Below, in pieces: positions 8,689 to 17,515 of a stretch of DNA of 50,537 nt. Each line of letters opens with the position of its first letter. Positions within the stretch are counted from its first letter, which is position 1. Source of the stretch: CAYNLK01 sp964398055. GTDB lineage: Bacteria > Chloroflexota > Anaerolineae > 4572-78 > J111. The notes beneath the pieces are model-generated. The model was not told where the DNA came from. It made no database searches and worked only from the letters and a program-made list of their open reading frames with translations. The stretch covers positions 1 to 50,537 of the forward strand of contig CAYNLK010000044.1 of the NCBI GenBank assembly GCA_964398055.1. The letters are read 5' to 3'. The translations under genes and the position numbers were made by a program.

Positions 8689-9630
8689 TCAGACGCGACT
8701 TCTAAAATGCTCAATAGTTTCCCGCAAACCGTCTTCAAGAGACACTTGCGGTTCCCATCCGAGCAAGCGGCGGGCTTTTCCGATATCCGGGCGACGCACT
8801 TTGGGATCGTCTTTGACCCGCATATCCGTTGGGGTAACAAAAGTGATTTCTGAGGCGCTGCCGGTTAGCTCGACGATTTTCTGGGCAAATTGAAGAATCG
8901 TCATTTCGTTTGGGTTGCCAATATTCACCGGCTCAACCTCATTGGAAAGCAGCAAACGGTAGATACCCTCGACCAAATCCTGAACGTAGCAAAAGGAGCG
9001 AGTTTGACTGCCATCTCCGTAAACGGTCAGTGGATCGCCGCGCAGGGCCTGGGCAATGAAGTTGGGCACCACCCGGCCATCTTCCAGGCGCATCCGTGGA
9101 CCGTAGGTATTGAAAATACGGACAATCCGGGTGTCTAAATTGTGATAGCGGTGGTAGGCCATGGTGATCGCTTCGGCAAAGCGCTTGGCCTCATCATAAA
9201 CGCCGCGCGGACCAATGGGGTTCACGTTGCCCCAATAATCCTCAGTTTGGGGGTGAATGAGCGGGTCGCCATAGACTTCTGAGGTAGAGGCCAGCAGAAA
9301 ATGAGCCTCTTTGGCCTTAGTCAACCCTAACACTTTGTGGGTTCCCAACGCCCCCACTTTTAAGGTAGGGATCGGATGTTCCAGATAGTCGATGGGACTG
9401 GCCGGGGAAGCAAAGTGCAGCACCGCGTCCAGCGGCCCTTCGACATAGATGTAGTTGGTGACATCGTGCTTAATAAATAAGAAGTCATCCCGCCCGGCCA
9501 GATGCTCGATGTTGGCGGTGCTGCCGGTAATCAAGTTGTCCATAGCAATAACCGAGTGACCCTCGGCCAGAAAACGATCACACAGATGGGAGCCCAGAAA
9601 GCCGGCCCCTCCGGTAATTAGAACGCGCAC
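8689..9630 (-). CDS. UDP-glucuronate decarboxylase (UDP-xylose synthase)
   Basis: A 313-aa short-chain-dehydrogenase-fold enzyme that oxidises and decarboxylates UDP-glucuronate to UDP-xylose with bound NAD+. GGAGFLGSH (residues 7-15) is the NAD-binding loop, LASTSEVYGDP (about 113-123) holds the catalytic Ser/Thr, and YDEAK supplies Tyr145 and Lys149. The UXS signatures are HFASPASPIDY (about 72-82), GPRGVYDEAKR and RIFNTYGPRM. These separate it from generic UDP-glucose epimerases. The GTG start at 9630 has a good AAGGAGAG ribosome-binding site. It would supply a pentose donor to the downstream glycosyltransferases in the same run. Confidence 0.93.
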   Translation of the reverse strand: MRVLITGGAGFLGSHLCDRFLAEGHSVIAMDNLITGSTANIEHLAGRDDFLFIKHDVTNYIYVEGPLDAVLHFASPASPIDYLEHPIPTLKVGALGTHKVLGLTKAKEAHFLLASTSEVYGDPLIHPQTEDYWGNVNPIGPRGVYDEAKRFAEAITMAYHRYHNLDTRIVRIFNTYGPRMRLEDGRVVPNFIAQALRGDPLTVYGDGSQTRSFCYVQDLVEGIYRLLLSNEVEPVNIGNPNEMTILQFAQKIVELTGSASEITFVTPTDMRVKDDPKVRRPDIGKARRLLGWEPQVSLEDGLRETIEHFRSRV

Positions 9631-9677
9631 GGTATCTCTCCTTAAGTCAGTTCTGCTCTCTAGAATTTTTTGATTGG

Positions 9678-11291
9678 TCAGACTACTTCTTCGTTGAAGG
9701 TTGGCACGGTAAAGAGGAATTTGGTGCCGGACTCGCCATCGCTCTCAACCCAGATGGAGCCGCCCATGGCCTGAGTGGCCAATTTGCAAAAAGCCAGACC
9801 CAGGCCAAAACCAAGCCGGTAAGAACTTTTTTCTGGATTTTTTAGTTGGGTAAACTGTTCAAAAATAGCCGTTTGTTCAGCTTTGGGGATGCCCGGCCCC
9901 TGGTCTTCAATAGTTACTTTGATGAACCCATTGTCCGGGGCAACCCGGACAATGATTTGACTGTTACGCGGCGAGAACTTGATGGCATTGTCGAGCAGGT
10001 TTTCCAGAATGCGCTGGCTGATATGCGGATCGGCCAGGGCCAGCGGCAAATCATCGGCGATGATGGTCTGGACGGTGAGTCGATGCAGGGTAACCAGGGG
10101 GGAAACTTGCTGCAAACTGACGTCGACGACGGTGGGAAAGTGAAAAGGCTCCCGATCCGGCTGCATGTGGCCATCTTCCAGGCGCTGCCGTTCAAGCAAA
10201 GTTTCGGTCAGGCGGACCATTTGATTGCCGGCAGCCATCGCTCCGGTCAAGAGATTTTGAGATACCGGGGATAGTTGCAGGTCGGGATCGGTGGACAGAA
10301 AACTGAGCGCGCCCAGAATCGCGGCCAACGGCGTCTTGAGGTCATGCACAACCATACCGGTCAGGGTTTCCTTAAGCCGGTCAAGTTCTTTAAGTTTGGC
10401 ATTAACGTGCTGCAATTCTTCATTTTGGGAGCGTAAGACATACTGGGCGTCGAGCAAATCTCGATTGGTGGAAATGAGTTGATGGCTTAATAATTCGTTC
10501 CGGCGAGACAGACTGCACTGATCCAGCACCTGCCTGACGACCATCATGACGTAGTTGTCGGATAGCGGCAGCACCAGAAAGCCATCACCCTGCGACAGGT
10601 AACCTGGATCGAGTTTCTTGGTCGGATCGATCAGGAGGATGACTGCGGTATTGGAGCTGATATTTTTGACCTGAACGGTCGTTTCTTTAACCGCGGTATC
10701 CGGTTTACGATAATCCAGGATAAGGAGCGCCGGCGGCGCGGTGTTGAGTAGTTTCTGGGTATCAGCCAGGGAAGTGGGGGTTTCCACCTCAAAATCGTGC
10801 GCTCTGAGGATTGCGGCCAGAGCTTGTTGAATCGCTTGATCGGCAATGGCAATCACCGCGCTGGGGCCGGCCGGGATGGCCTCAACCAAGTCGGTCTGAA
10901 GTAGTTTTTTGACCACTCGCCTCAGCCGCGGCAAGTCAACCGGCTTGGGTAAGAAAGCATCGTAAGAGAGCAGCCGCCACTCGGCGTTGGCATTGGGGCG
11001 CCAGGGCGTTTCCGGTGGAGGTACGGTTAAGGCGCTGATGACCAGGACCGGTACTTTGGGCATCTCTTTGTCGGCCCGCAAGATTTGCCAGACTTCGTAG
11101 CCGTCCAGGCCGACCAACAATAGATCAGAGATAATCAGGTCAGGTTGGTAGCGTTTGGCCAGGCGCAGCCCGGCTTCACCATCCGCAGAGACCAACACGT
11201 GGTAGCCGTCTCGTTGTAGCACGGTTTGGAGTTGTTCCAGGATTAGCGCATTTTCATCCATCAGCAGGATGGAAGGTCGTTCTTTGGTCAC
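9678..11291 (-). CDS. Hybrid response regulator-histidine kinase
   Basis: A 537-aa cytosolic signalling protein with no membrane segment. Residues 7-130 form a receiver domain with phosphoacceptor Asp56 in DLIISDLLL and the conserved Lys in FLPKP. Residues about 145-255 look like a second receiver-like fold (PALLILDYR), more degenerate than the first. A coiled coil (about 260-305) leads into HisKA with His316 in MVVHDLKTPL. The HATPase domain follows, with N-box NLLDNAIKFSP, G1 DQGPGIP and G2 GFGLGLAF. A receiver placed N-terminally to the kinase suggests phosphorelay input from another kinase. It starts with GTG. No output regulator is adjacent, so its target is unknown; neighbours on both sides are envelope genes. 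Confidence 0.9.
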   Translation of the reverse strand: MTKERPSILLMDENALILEQLQTVLQRDGYHVLVSADGEAGLRLAKRYQPDLIISDLLLVGLDGYEVWQILRADKEMPKVPVLVISALTVPPPETPWRPNANAEWRLLSYDAFLPKPVDLPRLRRVVKKLLQTDLVEAIPAGPSAVIAIADQAIQQALAAILRAHDFEVETPTSLADTQKLLNTAPPALLILDYRKPDTAVKETTVQVKNISSNTAVILLIDPTKKLDPGYLSQGDGFLVLPLSDNYVMMVVRQVLDQCSLSRRNELLSHQLISTNRDLLDAQYVLRSQNEELQHVNAKLKELDRLKETLTGMVVHDLKTPLAAILGALSFLSTDPDLQLSPVSQNLLTGAMAAGNQMVRLTETLLERQRLEDGHMQPDREPFHFPTVVDVSLQQVSPLVTLHRLTVQTIIADDLPLALADPHISQRILENLLDNAIKFSPRNSQIIVRVAPDNGFIKVTIEDQGPGIPKAEQTAIFEQFTQLKNPEKSSYRLGFGLGLAFCKLATQAMGGSIWVESDGESGTKFLFTVPTFNEEVV

Positions 11292-11337
11292 GGTTAGGCC
11301 ATACCTTTGGCGATGTAAATTTAGTCAACCGGGCTAC

Positions 11338-13191
11338 TTACTGTGTGGCCGTAATTGTGGGCAAGATGGCGCGGGTAGGAGCTGGCTTGGTGGCCTCAGG
11401 TGTTGATGTCCGGGTCAAACTGGGCGCCGGGGCGCCAATCACGGCGTTCGTAATGGATACAGTTGGCGTTAAAACTGTGGTCGCGGTCGTGGCAGTGGCC
11501 GAGATTTCGTTCGTCAGGTCAATTGCACCATTCACCGTAATTGTACCATAAGTTGTAATAGAATTGCTACTGGTCAGGCCGGTTGTCGCGGTCAGCGGGG
11601 TAACACTGAGCATCGGTGCAGTTTTGGCGACCCAGCGGGGCTGACTGGCCTGGCCATCGACGGTCAACTGTTGGGGTGGTTTGCCACGGCTGGTCGTCAG
11701 ATACAGGTTGCCATTGTAGATGAACAACAACTCATCCCCACCGGGCGACCAGGCCAGTTCCGGAAACTGCACCCCTGGTTCAGTTTGAAAGGGGAAAAGC
11801 TGGCGTTTGTTGCTGCCATCCCGGTCGATCAACTGAATAGTGTAGCGGCTGTTAACCGATTCAAGGGCATTAACCGCTTCACCAAAAGCGATGCCGGCCT
11901 TTGCCCAGGCCGGGTTAGTCCACATGCCCACCCGATCAACCACTTTGGCGCTGAGCCGGCCATCGACGCTGAGCAGCCACAGATCAAAGATCGGGCTTTC
12001 ATCGGCCGGCTCGCTGGCCAGGGGTGGCCCGTGAACCGGGGCCGCAATAAATTTACCATCGGGCGACCAGCTCACCTTTGGCACCCAGACCCATTCACTA
12101 AAAGTTTTCAAGGGGGTGAATTTCGCCAGGGCGGTAACGCTGTCGGTAATAACTTTGCTGCTATTTAAATCAATAATGCCGATTTCATCGGCCCGGGCAT
12201 AGGCCAGCCGGTCACCCTGGGGTGACCAGGTAAAGGTTGTCCCCCACCAGGGATACAGGCCCGGCGTACTGGGCGGCAGCAGTTGCTCTGGCTTGGTCAG
12301 CTTATCCGGCTGGATTTCCCCATTCGGCGCCGGCGGGGGTACAGTTAGGAGCCACAGGTCATTATTGGCTTTCCAGCCGGGCGGATTGGCAACCCGCTCG
12401 GCCGTGGTGTAGGCTATTTGCGTCTGGCTGATAACCGGCGACCAATCGGCTTGCAGCACACCCCGGATGCCCAGCGTGATCGGTTTCTCGCCCACAATTG
12501 TGGTTGAAGCCAGCCACAACTCGTTCAGCGGCAAATCGATTTCGTCGGTTAGGGCGGTGGTAAAGAGCAGTTGGCGACCGTCAGGCGACAGGTTTAGCAC
12601 GCGACCGTCCAGATTGCCCGCGGTTGTCACCGCCCGGCGACTGCTGCTGCTTTCGCGCATCAGCCAAGCATTACCATTGGACAGATAGATAATTGTACCC
12701 TCAATGGGCACTGCTGGCAACTCCCCCTGCGGTCCAACCACCAGAATTTCTGGTACTGGTTGAATGATAGTCCGCCGCGAAATTTCGGTCCGGCTTACTT
12801 CGACGCCGTTTTCATAGACCACCCGAATGGAAATTTCATCCTCACCGTTGACGCCCAGTTGGGCCAGTTTGCTTTCTCCGGCCGCCAGGGCTTCATTGGT
12901 AACAATTTGCTGTTCAAACGGGATGACCTCTCGTCTGGAGTTGATTTCCTCAGCCACGCGCGTTACCACGATGACCAACCCCTGCTCCAGTTGGGCGTAC
13001 AGGTCGGGTTTGACCCGATCTAAAGGTCCCAGGGTAATTTTGGCTTCGGTCAGGGCTTCACGGACGGTGCCGGCCTGGGTGGTGAGGGCCTGGCGTCCCC
13101 CGTCAACTTCGATGAAAATTTGATTGGGTTGTGTTTGGCACGCCGCTAACACCGCGATGAGCAAAAAACTGATGAGTAATTTCCACATCAT
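11338..13191 (-). CDS. Lipoprotein with DUF348/G5 domains and TolB-like propeller
   Basis: A 617-aa exported lipoprotein. The signal peptide ends in a lipobox, LLIAVLAACQ, with Cys18. Residues about 27-70 resemble the ubiquitin-like DUF348 repeat of YabE/Rpf proteins (VDGGRQALTTQAGTVREAL). Residues about 75-150 resemble a G5 domain (EEINSRREVIPFEQQIV through SRRTI). Residues about 160-530 hold repeated WSPxGD/SPDGxxL motifs of a WD40-like TolB beta-propeller. The last 90 residues are a Thr/Ser/Pro-rich tail. G5 domains usually bind cell-surface glycans, so this is probably a surface adhesin or sensor. Its ATG overlaps the stop of the upstream molybdopterin-binding gene (ATGATG/TGA), so the two are translationally coupled. 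Confidence 0.8.
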   Translation of the reverse strand: MMWKLLISFLLIAVLAACQTQPNQIFIEVDGGRQALTTQAGTVREALTEAKITLGPLDRVKPDLYAQLEQGLVIVVTRVAEEINSRREVIPFEQQIVTNEALAAGESKLAQLGVNGEDEISIRVVYENGVEVSRTEISRRTIIQPVPEILVVGPQGELPAVPIEGTIIYLSNGNAWLMRESSSSRRAVTTAGNLDGRVLNLSPDGRQLLFTTALTDEIDLPLNELWLASTTIVGEKPITLGIRGVLQADWSPVISQTQIAYTTAERVANPPGWKANNDLWLLTVPPPAPNGEIQPDKLTKPEQLLPPSTPGLYPWWGTTFTWSPQGDRLAYARADEIGIIDLNSSKVITDSVTALAKFTPLKTFSEWVWVPKVSWSPDGKFIAAPVHGPPLASEPADESPIFDLWLLSVDGRLSAKVVDRVGMWTNPAWAKAGIAFGEAVNALESVNSRYTIQLIDRDGSNKRQLFPFQTEPGVQFPELAWSPGGDELLFIYNGNLYLTTSRGKPPQQLTVDGQASQPRWVAKTAPMLSVTPLTATTGLTSSNSITTYGTITVNGAIDLTNEISATATTATTVLTPTVSITNAVIGAPAPSLTRTSTPEATKPAPTRAILPTITATQ

Positions 13192-14162
13192 TTCAGTAGC
13201 CCACCGTGACCCAATTCAATCAGGTCGCGGCGAGTCAGGCGCTCGCCGGCGGCCAGGCGGGGCAAAACCATATCGACCACGTTGTAGTTTTTGCTCCGGG
13301 CGCAGCCCGGCGCGCCGACTACCGGCACATCTTTGATATAGGCCAGCAACAACAAATTGCCCGGCTCAACCGGCACGCCGTGATGAACCAGCTCACCGCC
13401 GACAGCTTTAATAGCCCGGGGGGTGAGGTCATCCAGGTCCATAATGGAGGTTTCTCCGGCAATGATGATAAGCTCGGCTCCCTGCTCTAGCGCCCATTGC
13501 AGCGCGGCGCTGATTCTGGCCTCTTCCTCCGGCACAAAGGGGCCTTCAATCATGTCGGCCTGGTAGCTGGTTAACCGGTCGCGCAGGGCCGGGGTAAAGC
13601 TATTGAGCACATTCTGCCGGGCGGCCTGGCTGCCGGTAGTGATCAACACCGCTCGCCGGACCACAAATGGCTTCACCTGCACCAGCGGCTGTCCGGCCCG
13701 GGCGACCGCTTCGGCCGCGGCCAACTCAGGCCGGGGCACACTGTAGGGAATGATTTTGATGGTAGCCACGATCTTTTTGGGCTGGACCAGGCTATTATCG
13801 GGAATAGTGGCCAGAGTAATGCCGGGACGATCGTTGAACTCTAACAGGGCCGGCCGATTTACCTTGAACAAGCCGGTGGCGGCGGCCATCAAATTGACCC
13901 GTCCGGTCGTGGCCGTGGAGGCGACCAGATTGTCCCCGGCGATCACTTCGCCCAGACACCGGGCCGCTTCATTTTCAGAGATGTCCTCTTCAGTCAAGAT
14001 GGCGACATAGACCTCGGTCTGGCCCACTGCTTGCAGGGCCGGTAAATCTGCCTCGGTGAGCCGGTGACCTTTTTTGAGCACTTTCCGTCCATCTGGACCA
14101 ACCTGATTATGTAACAGAATGTGACCAATTGCTTGATCAAGGGGAACTTTTTCCACGTGCAT
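13188..14162 (-). CDS. Molybdopterin-binding (MoeA/MogA-like) protein
   Basis: A 324-aa protein of the MoCF-binding family, related to MoeA and MogA but lacking full MoeA domains. The N-terminus (VPLDQAIGHILLHN, KKGHRLTEADLPAL) matches the MoeA start. The C-terminal half carries the MogA/MoaB fold with LIIIAGETSIMDLDDLTPRAI (shortened here to its key residues Gly-Glu-Thr and Asp-Asp-x-Thr) and VPVVGAPGCARSKNYNVVD. Such short forms often accompany molybdenum hydroxylases and are annotated as cofactor-biosynthesis or inserting proteins. No molybdoenzyme is in the window, so the client is not visible. Its stop overlaps the start of the downstream lipoprotein gene, an odd pairing without an obvious functional link. 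Confidence 0.8.
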   Translation of the reverse strand: MHVEKVPLDQAIGHILLHNQVGPDGRKVLKKGHRLTEADLPALQAVGQTEVYVAILTEEDISENEAARCLGEVIAGDNLVASTATTGRVNLMAAATGLFKVNRPALLEFNDRPGITLATIPDNSLVQPKKIVATIKIIPYSVPRPELAAAEAVARAGQPLVQVKPFVVRRAVLITTGSQAARQNVLNSFTPALRDRLTSYQADMIEGPFVPEEEARISAALQWALEQGAELIIIAGETSIMDLDDLTPRAIKAVGGELVHHGVPVEPGNLLLLAYIKDVPVVGAPGCARSKNYNVVDMVLPRLAAGERLTRRDLIELGHGGLLK

Positions 14163-14271
14163 TGATGTGCCTCAGCGTTGAAGATGCTTTGATTTTACCT
14201 GATTCGAAGGGCGGCGACAAACGGTGCTTGTTCAGGTTGGCCCGTAGTTTTGGCGTTACTACAATATTTTT

Positions 14272-14300
14272 TTGACAAAAAGAACAAGTGTTCGTACAAT
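14272..14300 (+). promoter_or_regulatory. Strong sigma-70-type promoter for the DUF2461 gene
   Basis: TTGACA (14272-14277) and TACAAT (14295-14300) are separated by exactly 17 bp, one mismatch from consensus overall. The gene it would drive starts at 14389. Confidence 0.8.
14282..14293. promoter_or_regulatory. LexA (SOS) box-like operator
   Basis: GAAC-AAGT-GTTC is a perfect 4+4 palindrome and fits the Bacillus-type LexA box GAACNNNNGTTC, including the RNRY spacer. It lies between the -35 and -10 hexamers, where a bound repressor would block RNA polymerase. That suggests the downstream gene is damage-inducible. The site is a prediction from sequence only. Confidence 0.55.
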
Positions 14301-14388
14301 AAATATCTCTTCGTTTTTTGGCCCCAATAAGGGTTAAGAAAACTAATACACCAAACACAGGCCGCTGTGGAATTGGGAGGTAGCCGAG

Positions 14389-15078
14389 ATGGCGCAAAAC
14401 GGGTATATTACTCCAGAACTGTTTGACTTTTTCAGTGAGTTGAAGATCAACAATAATCGGGAATGGTTTCAGGCCAACAAGGAACGGTATGAGAGGTATG
14501 TCCGCGAGCCGCTGCTGCAATTTGTGGAGGACTTTGGGGTGCGTTTGGCGGAGATCAGTCCTTATTATGTGGCCGACGCCCGCCGCTCTGGCGGTTCCCT
14601 CTTCCGAATCAACCGGGACATTCGCTTCTCAGCGGATAAGAGTCCCTATAAAACCGCGGCCGGCATCCAGTTTCGGCACGAAAGCGGCAAAGATGTGCAC
14701 GCACCTGGTTTCTATCTTCACCTGGAGCCGGGTGGTGTATTTGCCGGCATGGGGCTGTGGCAGCCTGACAGCCGTACCTTGGGTTTAATCCGGGATGGTC
14801 TGGTGCAAAATTCGGCTCGCTGGCTGGAAATTGTATCGGCTGAAACCTTTAAGGCGACTTTTACCCTCGGCGGCGAGTCGCTCCAACGACCGCCCAAAGG
14901 CTATGACCCGACTCATCCCCTCATTCAAGACATAAAGCGCAAAGATTTCATTGCCAGCGTTCCTTTCACCGAAGCAGACGCCTGCGCCCCTGACTTCATC
15001 GATCGTTTTTCGGATGTGTGTAGAATTGGCGCGCCGTTTGTGGGGTTTTTGACTGTGGCCGTCGGCCTGCCCTGGTAA
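14389..15078 (+). CDS. DUF2461 / TIGR02453 family protein
   Basis: A 229-aa cytosolic protein matching the DUF2461 (TIGR02453) family along its whole length. The N-terminus ELFDFFSELKINNNREWF (about residues 9-26) and RINRDIRFSADKSPYKT (about 74-90) are the family hallmarks, as is FYLHLEPGGVFAGMG (about 108-122). No biochemical function is established for the family. The start is secured by GGGAGG nine bases before the ATG. The promoter carries a LexA-like box, so a DNA-damage connection is possible. It is the only plus-strand protein gene in the first 17 kb and is followed by tRNA-Cys. Confidence 0.9.
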   Translation: MAQNGYITPELFDFFSELKINNNREWFQANKERYERYVREPLLQFVEDFGVRLAEISPYYVADARRSGGSLFRINRDIRFSADKSPYKTAAGIQFRHESGKDVHAPGFYLHLEPGGVFAGMGLWQPDSRTLGLIRDGLVQNSARWLEIVSAETFKATFTLGGESLQRPPKGYDPTHPLIQDIKRKDFIASVPFTEADACAPDFIDRFSDVCRIGAPFVGFLTVAVGLPW

Positions 15079-15143
15079 AGTAAATTGCCTGGAGTTGACC
15101 AAGACAAAGGGAAATGGTACAATAACGGCACATTCAAACAAAC

Positions 15144-15215
<72 letters not shown>

Positions 15216-15220
15216 TAATA

Positions 15221-15247
15221 AATGCCGGTTTTTAGCCGGCATTTTTC
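15221..15247 (+). terminator. Rho-independent terminator after tRNA-Cys
   Basis: AATGCCGG (15221-15228) pairs with CCGGCATT (15236-15243) around a short T-rich loop and is followed by a run of T. It starts six bases after the tRNA. Confidence 0.85.
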
Positions 15248-15340
15248 ATTAAAAAAGAGCTGGAACGCCCATCCCAAGCTCTGCTCGAACATCTACTTGC
15301 TCTACTTGATTAACCAGTCCTTTAGTTCTGCCCGCCTGAG

Positions 15341-17089
15341 TCAGCGGCAGACCAGCACCGGCCGTTTGGCCTCGCGCAGGATCCGGTCGACCTTACTGCC
15401 GAGGATGGCTTCGCGGTAGGCTCGAACCCCGTAGCCGCCCATAATGATCAGATCACTGGCCTGCTGCGCCGCGGTGCTCAAGATGCTCTCGGCCACGTCA
15501 CCCTGCCCCGGCACATAGGTGGCCGTTACCCCTCGAGCTTCCAGGTAGCGACGGGCTTCGGCCAGCTTGTCGGTATCGGCTTCGGTCTCAACCACCGTGG
15601 TGACCACCAACCACCCGCCCCACTGGCCGGCCAGGTAGGCGGCCATGTAAAGCCCTTCCCGCGCTTTGGGGCTGCCGTCATAGGCCAACAACAGCCGTTC
15701 CAGCCGGGCGGCCGGGCCGGGTACGGTGAGGACAGGCCGGCACGATCCAAAAATTACGTTGCGAGAGCCGGAGGTCAACCTTGACACAAGTTTGGAACCG
15801 GGCGGGTTGGCCGGGTACATCACAATCAGGTCGGCCCAGCGGGCCCGCTCACAGATTTTGGCAACCACCTTGCCCGTATCGATCGCCAGCTCCCCTGGAA
15901 TGCCGGCTGCCTGGCAGCGCCATTCAAACTCAGCCTTGAGCGCCCGGACCGGCTGGCTCTCTTTTTGGGCCGTCGCAGATACCAGGTGGAGACCCAAAAC
16001 CCGGCTCTGTTCCTGCCGGGCTACCTTCAAAGCCAGCTCCAGGGCATCCCACCCCCCACTCTCACCGGTAATCGGCACCAGGATGTCGGCAAACAACCGT
16101 TCGGACCGGCGCGCCTTCTGCCGTTCCTGGCGCCACTCCCCCGGCGAGGCTCCAGTTTGGCGCGGGTGGTGGTTCAGAACCTGGCGCAGTTTCCCTTCTG
16201 GCCGCGCCGCGTCCCCATATGGCCTGGCGTGATTTTTACCGGCCAAATCGCTGGCCGCGGCCTCAAGATCAACCTGCCAGCCCAACTTCTCCTTCAAAAC
16301 AGCGCGATGCTGAAACAGCCACAAGTAGAGATCGGTTTCGGTGCGGTTGGGAAAATCTCGCAGCAGGCCCAACTCTTGCATACCCTCAATAACCGGTCTA
16401 TAGAGCTGATCGTACCAGTCAGCGGCGGCCTCTTCAAGGGTTACCTCCCGCTGCTCGGTCTGGCTTAGCCAAAAGCGGTGGGCCTCAAGGTGCGTTTCCA
16501 GCTCCCAATACTGGCCCGGGACCGTTACCTGCAAGTCGGCTTCCGGCCGGATTTTATCAAACCGGGTTTTCTCCAGGAAGTCGGCATATTCGGCTTTGAT
16601 GATCACGTCATCGGCGTTATCGTTGGGAGTGAGGGTTACTTTCGTGTCGAAATGAATGACATACGCCTCGATATGACTGGCCCCCATCTGCCGGGCCACC
16701 GAAACCCGATGGTTGCCATCCAGCACAAAGTAAACCTGACCAATCTGGTAGACTTCGATGGGCGGCAGCCCCCGCGACCGGCTCATAGCCTGCTTAACTC
16801 TGGCCCAGCGTTCCTGGTCGCTATCTTGCCGCGGTAAGAAATTCCGGGTAAAGTCGTTATACCGGCCCACACTGCCCACGATGGCCTCGAGTGGAATTTC
16901 TTGCCGGCCACGGTTGACCCCGTCCCCAAGTCTTAATCGCTGCTGGACCTCGTCAAAAGAAAGAAGCTCGGCCGACCGGCCGGTCAACCGAGCCATAATT
17001 TGCTGTGCTGCGGCCTGGCGCCTGGCTCGGCGAAAATCCTCGGCCGCCGAGGTTAGAGTTGTCGTACTTGCATTGGAGTTGCTCTTCAA
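15341..17089 (-). CDS. ParB-like domain fused to two UspA domains
   Basis: A 582-aa cytosolic protein. Residues about 63-147 match the ParB/Srx-like nuclease fold, with LPPIEVYQIG and the signature VLDGNHRVSVA (GNHR at 125-128). Residues about 150-300 are an unassigned helical region rich in acidic and aromatic residues. Residues about 330-455 (ADILVPITGESGGWDALELA onward) form one universal-stress domain, and residues 460-582 form a second, with LLLAYDGSPKAREGL and the nucleotide loop IIMGGYGVRAYREAILGSKV ending in RPVLVCR. UspA domains bind ATP or other nucleotides; the ParB-like part may use CTP or ATP, as relatives do. The TTG start at 17089 has AAAGGGTG eight bases upstream. The combination suggests nucleotide-sensing stress regulation, but the role is unknown. 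Confidence 0.85.
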   Translation of the reverse strand: MKSNSNASTTTLTSAAEDFRRARRQAAAQQIMARLTGRSAELLSFDEVQQRLRLGDGVNRGRQEIPLEAIVGSVGRYNDFTRNFLPRQDSDQERWARVKQAMSRSRGLPPIEVYQIGQVYFVLDGNHRVSVARQMGASHIEAYVIHFDTKVTLTPNDNADDVIIKAEYADFLEKTRFDKIRPEADLQVTVPGQYWELETHLEAHRFWLSQTEQREVTLEEAAADWYDQLYRPVIEGMQELGLLRDFPNRTETDLYLWLFQHRAVLKEKLGWQVDLEAAASDLAGKNHARPYGDAARPEGKLRQVLNHHPRQTGASPGEWRQERQKARRSERLFADILVPITGESGGWDALELALKVARQEQSRVLGLHLVSATAQKESQPVRALKAEFEWRCQAAGIPGELAIDTGKVVAKICERARWADLIVMYPANPPGSKLVSRLTSGSRNVIFGSCRPVLTVPGPAARLERLLLAYDGSPKAREGLYMAAYLAGQWGGWLVVTTVVETEADTDKLAEARRYLEARGVTATYVPGQGDVAESILSTAAQQASDLIIMGGYGVRAYREAILGSKVDRILREAKRPVLVCR

Positions 17090-17291
17090 GTTGAGAACAC
17101 CCTTTCACAAGTTTGGGCCTGGCAAAAATTGAATTGGCTTAAGAATTTGGCTGGCGCAGCAACGAAGTTGGTCTGAGAATGACCATACTATACTACAAAT
17201 TTAGCGGGCATTCGCCTGCGTTTACCCTACGGCAACACTACGGACATCCCCGTTACTCGTAAAACTCTGTCACAGAGGAAGGTGAAAAATA

Positions 17292-17444
17292 GTAACTATT
17301 CACCTTGCGCGACTAAAGTCGCACTTGCAGGGCTAAAGACCGGCTGTCCGCCTGCGCGGACAGGAAAAAACTCGACCGCGTAGGCGGTCGACCGGCTTTA
17401 GCCTTGGAGGAGCGATTTCAATCGCTAATAAGGTGAATAGTTAC
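17292..17444. repeat. Nested multi-hairpin repeat element
   Basis: A perfect 15-bp outer inverted repeat (GTAACTATTCACCTT at 17292-17306 against 17430-17444) encloses a hairpin GCGACTAAAGTCGC. Next comes an inner pair, GGCTAAAG-ACCGG with CCGGCTTTAGCC, which itself encloses two hairpins (CTGTCCGCC...GCGGACAG and TCGACCGCG...GCGGTCGA). A final hairpin is GCGATTTCAATCGC. The whole would fold as a branched cruciform or RNA. It has no coding capacity. The inner GGCTTTAGCC core recurs at 5408, 21196 and 34177. Confidence 0.8.
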
Positions 17445-17453
17445 GAAAAACAA

Positions 17454-17481
17454 AAAGCCTGCGTTTACCGACGCAGGCTTT
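17454..17481 (-). terminator. Terminator of the small membrane-protein gene
   Basis: AAAGCCTGCGT (17454-17464) pairs with ACGCAGGCTTT (17471-17481). On the minus strand the hairpin ends in a T tract. It lies 35 bp past the stop of the 17516-17827 gene and could also act weakly on the plus strand. Confidence 0.8.
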
Positions 17482-17515
17482 GCTGAGACTAATTCTGGTT
17501 GATTACTTGTTGTGG

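Larger units (their letters stand above)
17090..17515. other. Gene-free interval containing a hairpin element and terminator
   Basis: No convincing coding frame is seen. The first 200 bp are unremarkable upstream sequence of the ParB-UspA gene. The rest is occupied by the structured repeat at 17292-17444 and the terminator at 17454-17481. Confidence 0.7.
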
